Below are positions 1 to 6,599 of a DNA stretch of 8,461 bases, one piece after another. The translations under genes and the position numbers were made by a program. The stretch comes from Candidatus Peregrinibacteria bacterium (GTDB lineage: Bacteria > Patescibacteriota > Gracilibacteria > UBA1369): positions 1 to 8,461 of the forward strand of contig WJLA01000058.1 in the NCBI GenBank assembly GCA_014728765.1. The letters are read 5' to 3'. The notes under the pieces were generated by a model. It was not told where the DNA came from, ran no database searches, and saw only the letters and a program-made list of their open reading frames with translations. The first letter of the stretch is position 1, and each line of letters starts with the position of its first letter.

Positions 1-2
1 AT

Positions 3-788
3 ATTAACCTGGGAGCAACTTTGGAAAATTTTTTAAAAAAGAATGGATACCCTAATCTTGAAATAACCGTAACCCATGACTCTATCGCAAGCCTACTATC
101 GGCTAAAGCAATAGAAATAACTCACAATTACACTTTTACCTCGGCAATAAATGTAATTGTAGGTGAAGGTAGCAATGTTGCGATTAAATGTGATCAAGAA
201 AATGGTGAATCATTTCTGGTAAATACTGAGTTTGGAAATTTTGAAGGCGCAACACCCTCTCGCTACGATTATTTAATCGAAAAAGAATATAATATTGGTT
301 CTGACTATCACAATGAAAAAATGATTTCCGGTCGATGGCAACATTTATTAATGAAAACAATCTTAAAAGATCTAATCAAGAATAATCAACTTCCTGAAAA
401 AATATTAGGTAATATTGATATAGAAAACATGGATTCCGCCGAATTGGAAAAAATAACTAATGCAAGCGTTTTGGACACAAATTGTCAAGAAATTCTGGAA
501 TTTATTTGGAAAGAGATTTTGCGCAGAGGTTCTACCCTAATTGGCTTAATGTTAAGCACCACAATCAAAGCAATGCAAGATTTTTCCAAACAAAAAAATA
601 TGGAAATTGCCATCATAGAAAATGGTGGAGTACTTGAAAGAGCGGCGGGATTTAGAGGAAACATGATAAAAACAATGAATAATGAGCTTATTGACGCAGA
701 TATTGCCGACAAAATCAAATTGCATTTTTTCAGCCCCAAATATGAATGTGTGCCCGGGGCAGTTATATTTAACACATTCCACAAATAA
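3..788 (+). CDS. Eukaryote-type hexokinase family protein, C-terminal part (5' end outside window)
   Basis: Predicted sugar kinase of the eukaryotic hexokinase fold (PF00349/PF03727), which would phosphorylate a hexose with ATP in the cytoplasm. The frame is open to the window edge, and the residues before the TTG at 21 already fit the family, so TTG 21 is not the start. Counting from the codon at base 3, family landmarks run in order: HDS around D26 (the NDT catalytic Asp), GEGSN at 54-58, NTEFG with E76, NEKMISG with E105, RRGSTLIG at 174-181, ENGG at 206-209, and VPGA near the end. The Asp, Asn58 and both Glu correspond to known glucose contacts of yeast hexokinase. The nucleotide side is altered: GTG is GEG, DGS is NGG, and the Gly-rich adenosine loop is poorly kept. 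It could therefore be a divergent kinase with another substrate or a weak or inactive one. The family is recognised from motif order alone. The downstream gene follows after 29 bases but has its own promoter. Confidence 0.8.
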   Translation: MNLGATLENFLKKNGYPNLEITVTHDSIASLLSAKAIEITHNYTFTSAINVIVGEGSNVAIKCDQENGESFLVNTEFGNFEGATPSRYDYLIEKEYNIGSDYHNEKMISGRWQHLLMKTILKDLIKNNQLPEKILGNIDIENMDSAELEKITNASVLDTNCQEILEFIWKEILRRGSTLIGLMLSTTIKAMQDFSKQKNMEIAIIENGGVLERAAGFRGNMIKTMNNELIDADIADKIKLHFFSPKYECVPGAVIFNTFHK

Positions 789-797
789 TGCTATAAT
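769..797 (+). promoter_or_regulatory. Sigma70-type promoter for the 818 gene
   Basis: TTAACA (769-774, five of six match TTGACA), a 17-base spacer, then a perfect TATAAT (792-797) preceded by TG at 789-790, which makes an extended -10. Transcription would start near base 804, leaving a leader of about 14 bases before the ATG at 818. The -35 box and half of the spacer lie inside the last codons of the hexokinase gene, so the next gene can be transcribed independently. Box positions are read directly; activity is inferred. Confidence 0.72.
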
Positions 798-800
798 AAT

Positions 801-812
801 TTGATTAATCAA
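801..812. promoter_or_regulatory. 12-bp perfect palindrome over the predicted start site
   Basis: TTGATTAATCAA is a perfect dyad lying between the -10 box and the ATG at 818, covering the predicted transcription start near 804. Its position is that of a classic repressor operator. It is short and AT-rich, so chance is a real alternative. No second copy was seen near the other promoters of the window. Confidence 0.3.
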
Positions 813-817
813 TTATT

Positions 818-1900
818 ATGGTTCCTGAACAAAGATTGGATAAATTGCAAAATCCAAACAAAAAAACTGAAATTGCGGAAATTGGAAAAGAAATCATAAA
901 CCAATACTCAAATCAAAAAGAGCAAGTCAATCAATCGCTTGAATCCGTGTACATGGAGATGGAAGATGAATTTAAAGCTGCGGGCATAAACAGTCCCGCC
1001 CAATTCGCAAAATACCTTGGAAAAGATTTTGAACAAACCTTTCTAACCTCCAAAAAACCACATTTAAGTTTGCCGGAGAAACAAAAAAATACTCCTTCCG
1101 GAGAAGAATATATGGAAAGCCTCGGCAATTTAAAAGGATCTGCAAGAGATAAGAAAATTGTCGAAGACTTGGAAGCGGGCAGAATTGATGTAGCTCCGGA
1201 AAATTATCATTTCACACAATTTGAAAGAAAAGGCACTGACGGAACAGTAATCAAATTTTATGGCATGAATGGACCATTAAGAATTGGAAAAGAAAATCCT
1301 GTGCCGGTACAAGCCAGTCCGCAACTGGCGGCCAGCATGAGGAAATATGGCGTTGCCATGCCCACCAAAGCCATGGTCGACACAATGTATATGCGAGCAG
1401 CAAATGAGCAACATGTTAGAAAAATGGTCACCTTGCCGGCAGGTGAAGAAATGCACGGAAATCGATACTCTCTAATTAAAGCTCAACAAGTTGAAACAAA
1501 ATACCGAGGACTAACAGAAAAAGATTTTAGAATCGGGACAGGAAAAACCAAAGTAATTGAACAAGGCCTTGGTCATGAAGAGTATGGTGGAGCAAAAACC
1601 GAAGCTATTCCTTCAAACTTGGACAGAATGAACAAGCACCAAAAAGAACGCTATTTCTGGCAAGTTAACCCTGCCCATACAGGACCGACCGGTCCGGGAT
1701 ATTCTGATTATTCGGGAGAATTCCAAGGCGTATATGAATATGTGACAATACAAGAAGCAAATGGAGAAATAAAACAAATCAGCTACGAAGAAGCGCTCAA
1801 ACACCCGAAATACGGAGCTATACTAACCGGAAATACCTCATTTGATGCAGCCAAAACTTATGCATATATTGATAGGCATTCTTCAGTTTTCAACACTTAA
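818..1900 (+). CDS. Conserved-looking soluble protein of unknown function (360 aa)
   Basis: I do not recognise a characterised family. The protein has no signal peptide, no membrane segment and no cysteine. Residues 1-60 are charged, Gln/Glu-rich and likely helical. The core seems to start near residue 145 (KFYGMNGPLRIG), followed by GVAMPTKAMVDTMYMRA at 179-194, a His-containing stretch around 213, an IGTGKTKV segment at 239-246, and GPGYSDYSGEF at 292-302. From memory, this order resembles a bacterial family of unknown function with a LPTRKMVD motif, a GHKKDV-like motif and a YxDYSHG motif. If so, this is a divergent member in which the last His is replaced; that link is tentative. ATG 818 is chosen because the promoter ends just upstream; no Shine-Dalgarno is present. 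The middle of the gene is clearly richer in G+C than its neighbours. It converges on the next gene with a 4-base overlap. Confidence 0.85.
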   Translation: MVPEQRLDKLQNPNKKTEIAEIGKEIINQYSNQKEQVNQSLESVYMEMEDEFKAAGINSPAQFAKYLGKDFEQTFLTSKKPHLSLPEKQKNTPSGEEYMESLGNLKGSARDKKIVEDLEAGRIDVAPENYHFTQFERKGTDGTVIKFYGMNGPLRIGKENPVPVQASPQLAASMRKYGVAMPTKAMVDTMYMRAANEQHVRKMVTLPAGEEMHGNRYSLIKAQQVETKYRGLTEKDFRIGTGKTKVIEQGLGHEEYGGAKTEAIPSNLDRMNKHQKERYFWQVNPAHTGPTGPGYSDYSGEFQGVYEYVTIQEANGEIKQISYEEALKHPKYGAILTGNTSFDAAKTYAYIDRHSSVFNT

Positions 1901-4131
1901 CTCAACACCTGTTGTTCATATCCAAACAGATAGTCGGAATCTCTAAATCCGACAAATATTTTTTGCATATCTTCTTCGGGCAAGTCTTGAATTTTTCTTA
2001 TAATGATTTCTTTGGTCATCTCGGGTAATTTACGATAGTTGGATAACAAAAAATCCAGTTCAGACTTGCCTTTAGCTCTAACCTCCTTAACCAGATATTC
2101 AACAAAATCAGTAACATATTTCATATTTCCCAATTTTACCATAGTTATTATTGCCAGATATTTCACTTTTTTAATTTTGGAATTTAAACATTTTATAACA
2201 AACTTTTTTTCCCATACGGCATTCAATGAACCAATTAGTAGCAGACAGGCCATTTTAGATTTTTTATCATTTTTCAAAAGAATTTCAGAAAATTTGGGCA
2301 ACAAAAACACTCTTTGATCTTTGAATTGCCATAGTGATAAAATTACATACGCAGTAACATAAACATCTTCATCTTTCAAATATGGCATTAAATATGAAAT
2401 AATTCCTCTATCTTTAAATGTTCCGAAAATCTCAATAATATTTGTTCTAATATGCGAATCGTCATCCTTTAGATGATTTTCCAAAAAATAAATGATTTCA
2501 TCCCAATTAAAATATTGCAAAGAAGAAATAACTTCCAACTTCAAATATCTTGGTGCATCGCTTAATAACAATTCTTCATAAACTTCCAGAAGCAAATGTT
2601 TGGAAACGGGATATTTAGCAAGGTATTTTTTATTTTCAATTATTGCATTTATCGCTTGTATCGCTGAAAATTTTTCCTTGGATTTGCCAACTTTCAAAAC
2701 CTGTATCAAATCGTTTAAGCTTTGGTAATTTCCTATAACTCCAATACTATAAATAACTTTGTTTTTTAATTCATAATCCAACTCCGGCATCTTTAAAAGT
2801 CTTCTCAAATAATTTTCCGCCTTGTCTTTATTTGATTTTTCAGCCAACAACTCTATTGCCTTTAATCTAAGTAACCTGTTTTTAGAAAACAATTTGCTAT
2901 GAAGCTCTGATAAATACATTTTCTTGAGTCTGACCAAATTAACTATTAAAAATGTGGCCAACACAATTAAAAACGTTGTATTTAAGAAAGGCTCCAATTC
3001 GATGCGATAAGTAAAAACCAAAAGCAAAAGCGAGAAAAACAGCATCGCCACACCAACAACCAAACCCTTCAAAAACAAATATACCATTCTATGTAAATGA
3101 CTATCCGAAATTTCAATGATTTGATGAATAGTCACATTAACAATTGAAGCATAAGCAACAACCTCCAACACATATAATATTGTCACAATTCGATAATCGA
3201 ATCCTGTAAATATCACTGGAAACAATAACAATAAAAACAATGAAGGGTAAAATATCAACATATTCGAAACACCGAATCTAAACAAAACCCTTTTAATTAT
3301 AAAAAAATTCAAAATGACTAAAATCACATTAATAACACTTAAAACCCATCCCAGATATAGACTTAATTCTTGACCGGCAAATATATCCTCTATCACCACA
3401 TTATATTTAAATTCGGTTAAAATTTTCAAACCGATCAACATGAAAATTACCCAGATCAACAACTTGAACAATCTCGTTTCTTTAAAAATATAATTGGCGG
3501 CATTCTTAATTTCTGAAATGGAACTTCTGTCGCTCTTTTCATAGCTAAAATTAGTCTTAAAAGTTTTATTGAAAAACAGTATTAAAATAATTGTTAAAAT
3601 CAAGCTTATGGACATTATCAAAGCTGACAAAAATCCTACACCTATTTGATAACCGTAAAATTCATATACCTCAATCAGAAGAGAAGCAGCAATGATTCCA
3701 AGACTCGCAAAACCTACTGTCAACGGAAATATACCCTTCGCTTGAATTGGTGTCACCAAAGCGCTAACAACTTCATTATAAATGAACACGAACACTATCA
3801 TAAACAAAAAACCGGAAATATATAGTGTTATCATCCCCCAAAATTCATTTAATCCAAACCAACCGCCAACCAAATAAACACCTATATAAAACAACATCAA
3901 AAAAATCAGCACTTTTTCTACCGGCAACCTATTGGAAAACAACAAATTCAAAACTGCAAAAATCAAAAATAATATTGAAGAAGCTACAAATAATGGCGGT
4001 ATCAAACCTGGACCTTGAGTGCTTAAAATCTTACTCAAACTTAAGATATAAGTTGACACACCAACATAATAGCTAACAAAAACTATTGCCGAGAGCAGAA
4101 CTTTTTTTAGAATTTCGCGTTTCACAAGCAC
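1897..4131 (-). CDS. 12-TM MFS/ATP-ADP-translocase-like membrane protein with C-terminal HEAT-like repeats
   Basis: This is an integral membrane protein. About 12 hydrophobic helices are visible (rough residues 9-31, 43-65, 71-90, 96-119, 134-154, 161-187, 223-241, 256-280, 290-309, 316-336, 351-375, 383-402), with a charged loop at 190-222 between the two six-helix halves, as in MFS-type carriers. From about residue 410 to 720 the chain is a run of paired amphipathic helices, for example LRLKAIELLAEKS at 421-433 and HIRTNIIEIFGTFKDRG at 560-576, typical of HEAT/armadillo repeats on the cytoplasmic side. Transporter-like domains of the nucleotide translocase (NTT/AAA, TC 2.A.12) superfamily fused to HEAT repeats are known in bacteria, and the N-terminal pattern resembles them. 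Substrate is unknown; transport, scaffolding or sensing are all possible. The start is GTG 4131, with GTG 4125 as an alternative. A GAAGGG tract at 4140-4145 (sense strand) could be a Shine-Dalgarno. The gene is divergent from the SLH protein gene. Confidence 0.85.
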   Translation of the reverse strand: MLVKREILKKVLLSAIVFVSYYVGVSTYILSLSKILSTQGPGLIPPLFVASSILFLIFAVLNLLFSNRLPVEKVLIFLMLFYIGVYLVGGWFGLNEFWGMITLYISGFLFMIVFVFIYNEVVSALVTPIQAKGIFPLTVGFASLGIIAASLLIEVYEFYGYQIGVGFLSALIMSISLILTIILILFFNKTFKTNFSYEKSDRSSISEIKNAANYIFKETRLFKLLIWVIFMLIGLKILTEFKYNVVIEDIFAGQELSLYLGWVLSVINVILVILNFFIIKRVLFRFGVSNMLIFYPSLFLLLLFPVIFTGFDYRIVTILYVLEVVAYASIVNVTIHQIIEISDSHLHRMVYLFLKGLVVGVAMLFFSLLLLVFTYRIELEPFLNTTFLIVLATFLIVNLVRLKKMYLSELHSKLFSKNRLLRLKAIELLAEKSNKDKAENYLRRLLKMPELDYELKNKVIYSIGVIGNYQSLNDLIQVLKVGKSKEKFSAIQAINAIIENKKYLAKYPVSKHLLLEVYEELLLSDAPRYLKLEVISSLQYFNWDEIIYFLENHLKDDDSHIRTNIIEIFGTFKDRGIISYLMPYLKDEDVYVTAYVILSLWQFKDQRVFLLPKFSEILLKNDKKSKMACLLLIGSLNAVWEKKFVIKCLNSKIKKVKYLAIITMVKLGNMKYVTDFVEYLVKEVRAKGKSELDFLLSNYRKLPEMTKEIIIRKIQDLPEEDMQKIFVGFRDSDYLFGYEQQVLS

Positions 4132-4145
4132 AATTAAATCCCTTC

Positions 4146-4174
4146 ATTATAACACAAAAAAACATTTTTCCAAA
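4146..4174 (-). promoter_or_regulatory. Extended -10 promoter for the 12-TM/HEAT gene
   Basis: On the minus strand, TTTGGA (4174-4169), a 17-base spacer and TATAAT (4151-4146) with TG one base upstream give an extended -10. Transcription would begin near 4139, only about 8 bases before the GTG at 4131. In that case the GAAGGG tract at 4145-4140 would be upstream of the mRNA and could not serve as ribosome-binding site. The -35 match is weak. Confidence 0.6.
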
Positions 4175-4199
4175 GTCTCAACCATAAATTTCTAAAAGG

Positions 4200-4228
4200 T
4201 TGCGATTAAAAATTTTTTTATTTATAGT
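4200..4228 (+). promoter_or_regulatory. Sigma70-like promoter for the SLH surface protein gene
   Basis: TTGCGA (4200-4205), a 17-base spacer that includes a run of seven T, and TATAGT (4223-4228). The predicted start near 4235 gives a leader of about 22 bases with no Shine-Dalgarno-like purine tract before ATG 4257. This promoter and the minus-strand promoter are back to back, with -35 boxes about 25 bases apart, so a regulator bound between them could affect both genes. Confidence 0.5.
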
Positions 4229-4256
4229 CGACACAACATCCACTAATTAAGCCATC

Positions 4257-6503
4257 ATGAAAAAGCTTTTATCATTATTAACTGCGGTACTACTGCTTAG
4301 TTCGCAGGCCATTTTCAGCAGCCTCGCTTTCGCGTTGGACGCAGATTCAATCGCACCTAACAATTCAATTTTCTTCTTGGAGCTTGATCCAAGTCAAGAA
4401 CATCCGCTTAAAGGTGAACTTGAGAAACTTATCCAAGATATTTCACTAGATGAAGAACTAACTGCTTCAGAAAGCATTATTCTTCATAATATGGAAACAT
4501 CAAAACTGGGTGTGGCTCAAACTCAACACAAAAGAACCGGTGAAGACATCTATTTTCTGATTAAATCCATTTCAGAAGAAGATTTTAATGAAATAATCAA
4601 TAATTACCCCGAATTGGATGAAACCATGATTGGAACGGATAGCATATCCTATCAAGAAGATGAAGATATGTTTTTCGGATATTATTCAAACTCAGTATTA
4701 CTTTCCAATACTGAAGGTATTGTATTTGATTTTGTGACCGGAGCATTAAGTGACAATTCGCTATCTTTAAATGAAAGTTATCAATCATTTGACTCTGAAA
4801 AATTAGAAAACAGTTTTTTAAACATCTTCATCAATATAGCGGCAATAACTGAATTAGATGAAGAGCTATCAACTATTTCGTATATAGATTTTGAGGGTAT
4901 CTCAATTCAACAAAATGAAAATGGTTACCAAGCCGACCTTCTGGTTAAATTTGATGAATCATCAGAGTTCGAAGTCGATACTTTCATGCCTGAGCTTTAT
5001 AAATCCATTTCCGCAGAAGGGTTAATATTTTTTCAAGAATCGTACAATTTCCAAAAACAAATCGATCAAACTACCGAAATCCTAGGTGAAACTGACATCA
5101 TGCTTGAAGAAACCTTTGAAGAGGTAAAAACAATTACAAACGAAGAATTTGGCTTAGATTTGGAAAATGATATTTTAAGCCTGTTCAATCAAAGAATTGT
5201 CTTAGCTGTTCATGATCATCAAGAAATGTATCCTGCACTGTCTTTGATATCAGAAGTCAGCAACAACGCTGAAGCGACTATTGCTTCCGAATTAATCATT
5301 GAAGGATTGAAAGAATCAATCAAAAATAATCTGCAAGAAGATTATGACCTAATGCTTGAATATTCGAATGAAGAAGACTTATTTTCCGTTGAAGAAGCAT
5401 ATAAAATGGCTGTTGAGGAAAATGAAGTAAGTATAAACGGAAGCAATCTGAATCAATTGATAATTTATCCTGACAAAGCTACCGTTTTAAAAGACGCTTA
5501 CTCTCCTGTGGAAGAAATATCTATCAAAATCACAACAGGCGTCACTAACGACAATTTATTTGTTTTTACTATCCATAATCAACCGGAAAACATTTTCAGC
5601 GACAACGGTTTAATGGATGATGATTATTTCAGTGAGAATTATCAAGCTGACACTGACCTCACCAGTATTGCTTTCTTAAATTTTGACAACTTGGAAACAT
5701 ACTTGGTCTCCTTGGGAGATAATTTCTTCTTCACATCCGAATCAGTTTCCGAGTTCCTTGGACCTCTCAATAGTCTATTTGCCACTTCTGACAAAATAAA
5801 TGATTCACTTTATCATTCCTCTTTATCTTTAAATGGAGACACTGATTTGATCAAAGAGGGCCTTTCGGCTTTCATTGAAGAGATGAGTACAATCACATCA
5901 AAATATCAAGAATACGATTACAATTTGGAAAAAAATGAAACTACCGGTTTGATCGACACTGTTTCTTTTTCCGACGTAGAAAAATCGGATTGGTTTTATG
6001 ATTATGTTGAAAATGTCAAATTCATGGAAATAATGAATGGCTATCAAGATGGAACATTTAGACCGAATAAACCTATTTCCAGAGCTGAATTTGTCAAAAC
6101 AATAGTCTTGGCAGAATATGGATCAATTGGCATTCCTAACATTGAATCTGCAAATTTTACTGACGTTTCGGACGACGACTGGTTTTCTTTTTCAGTAAAA
6201 TTGGCTGCAAAAGAAGGACTGATCACCGGATATCAAGATGGCACATTCAGACCAAATCAATCAATTTCCAGAGCTGAAGCGGCCACAATTATCAGTAGAT
6301 TGGGCAACCTTGAAGAAGATATCAATACAACCTTACCGTTTAACGATGTTTCGACAGATGATTGGTTTTATGATGGAGTGAAAACACTTTATGACAATCA
6401 AATCATCAATGGAAAAACAACATTCAGCTTTGCTCCGGCGGACAATTTAACCAGGGCGGAAACTGCCAAAATTGTCGACTTATATTTATCTTCAAAATAT
6501 TAA
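4257..6503 (+). CDS. Secreted DUF3352-like protein with three C-terminal SLH domains
   Basis: A cell-surface protein. Residues 1-26 form a Sec signal peptide (MKK, a hydrophobic core, then AFA before Leu27); there is no lipobox Cys, and the whole protein lacks cysteine. Residues about 27-560 are strongly acidic. They resemble the DUF3352 family: a start of the type IAPNNSIFFLELD at 32-44, and a central GLDLENDILSLFNQRIVLAV segment near 300-320. Three SLH domains follow at about 570-613, 633-676 and 694-740. Each begins with an F-x-D-V...DWF block and ends with a binding-type motif: SRAE at 608-611 and 671-674, and TRAE at 732-735. SLH triplets anchor proteins non-covalently to cell-wall polymers or an S-layer. 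The function of the N-terminal part is unknown; family knowledge gives no activity. ATG 4257 is the only start that leaves a proper signal peptide. A strong terminator closes the unit. Confidence 0.88.
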   Translation: MKKLLSLLTAVLLLSSQAIFSSLAFALDADSIAPNNSIFFLELDPSQEHPLKGELEKLIQDISLDEELTASESIILHNMETSKLGVAQTQHKRTGEDIYFLIKSISEEDFNEIINNYPELDETMIGTDSISYQEDEDMFFGYYSNSVLLSNTEGIVFDFVTGALSDNSLSLNESYQSFDSEKLENSFLNIFINIAAITELDEELSTISYIDFEGISIQQNENGYQADLLVKFDESSEFEVDTFMPELYKSISAEGLIFFQESYNFQKQIDQTTEILGETDIMLEETFEEVKTITNEEFGLDLENDILSLFNQRIVLAVHDHQEMYPALSLISEVSNNAEATIASELIIEGLKESIKNNLQEDYDLMLEYSNEEDLFSVEEAYKMAVEENEVSINGSNLNQLIIYPDKATVLKDAYSPVEEISIKITTGVTNDNLFVFTIHNQPENIFSDNGLMDDDYFSENYQADTDLTSIAFLNFDNLETYLVSLGDNFFFTSESVSEFLGPLNSLFATSDKINDSLYHSSLSLNGDTDLIKEGLSAFIEEMSTITSKYQEYDYNLEKNETTGLIDTVSFSDVEKSDWFYDYVENVKFMEIMNGYQDGTFRPNKPISRAEFVKTIVLAEYGSIGIPNIESANFTDVSDDDWFSFSVKLAAKEGLITGYQDGTFRPNQSISRAEAATIISRLGNLEEDINTTLPFNDVSTDDWFYDGVKTLYDNQIINGKTTFSFAPADNLTRAETAKIVDLYLSSKY
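6039..6278 (+). repeat. Internal duplicated SLH segment (51-base units at 6039-6089 and 6228-6278)
   Basis: Two 51-base units, offset by 189 bases, encode nearly the same 17 residues (GYQDGTFRPN, two variable residues, ISRAE). DNA identity is high apart from third positions and the variable codons. The third SLH domain (from about 6336) is much more divergent here, which suggests that domains 1 and 2 come from a more recent duplication or are kept alike by selection or conversion. Confidence 0.75.
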
Positions 6504-6535
6504 TAAGAAATAGAAACAAATACCAAAATACAATC

Positions 6536-6568
6536 AAAGGCCACTCAAAATTAATGAGTGGCCTTTTT
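6536..6568 (+). terminator. Intrinsic terminator after the SLH protein gene
   Basis: A perfect 12-bp stem (AAAGGCCACTCA at 6536-6547 pairing with 6555-6566), a 7-base loop (AAATTAA) and a T run at 6564-6568. It lies 32 bases after the stop codon at 6501-6503 and separates the surface protein from the repair gene downstream. In the opposite direction the flanking T run is poor, so it is mainly a forward terminator. Confidence 0.9.
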
Positions 6569-6583
6569 ATAAACAAAAAATAA

Positions 6584-6592
6584 TGCTATATA
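6584..6592 (+). promoter_or_regulatory. Extended -10 element right before the exonuclease-helicase gene
   Basis: TG at 6584-6585 followed by C and TATATA (6587-6592); a shifted TATATT at 6589-6594 is also possible. There is no good -35 box, since that position falls in the T run of the preceding terminator. Transcription would begin within a base or two of the ATG at 6600, giving an essentially leaderless message. Confidence 0.5.
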
Positions 6593-6599
6593 TTAAGTA

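Noticed and set aside
21..23. TTG as start codon of the hexokinase-like gene
   Set aside because: The frame is open to the window edge and the upstream codons (INLGAT) continue into a region that fits the family, which also needs a whole N-terminal domain.
485..812. Minus-strand open frames opposite the hexokinase gene
   Set aside because: They have no family resemblance or promoter, and lie opposite a well-supported gene.
1532..1555. IGTGKTKV in the unknown protein as a P-loop (Walker A)
   Set aside because: The required first Gly, five residues before the GKT, is Phe237, and there is no Walker B-like segment after it.
1903..1914. CAACACCTGTTG hairpin at the convergent gene ends as a terminator
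   Set aside because: The stem has only four pairs with a four-base loop and no T run, and it lies inside the coding end of the minus-strand gene.
4179..4202. CAACC/GGTTG inverted repeat in the divergent intergenic region as an operator or hairpin
   Set aside because: Five pairs with a 14-base loop are expected by chance, and the right arm is part of the -35 box.
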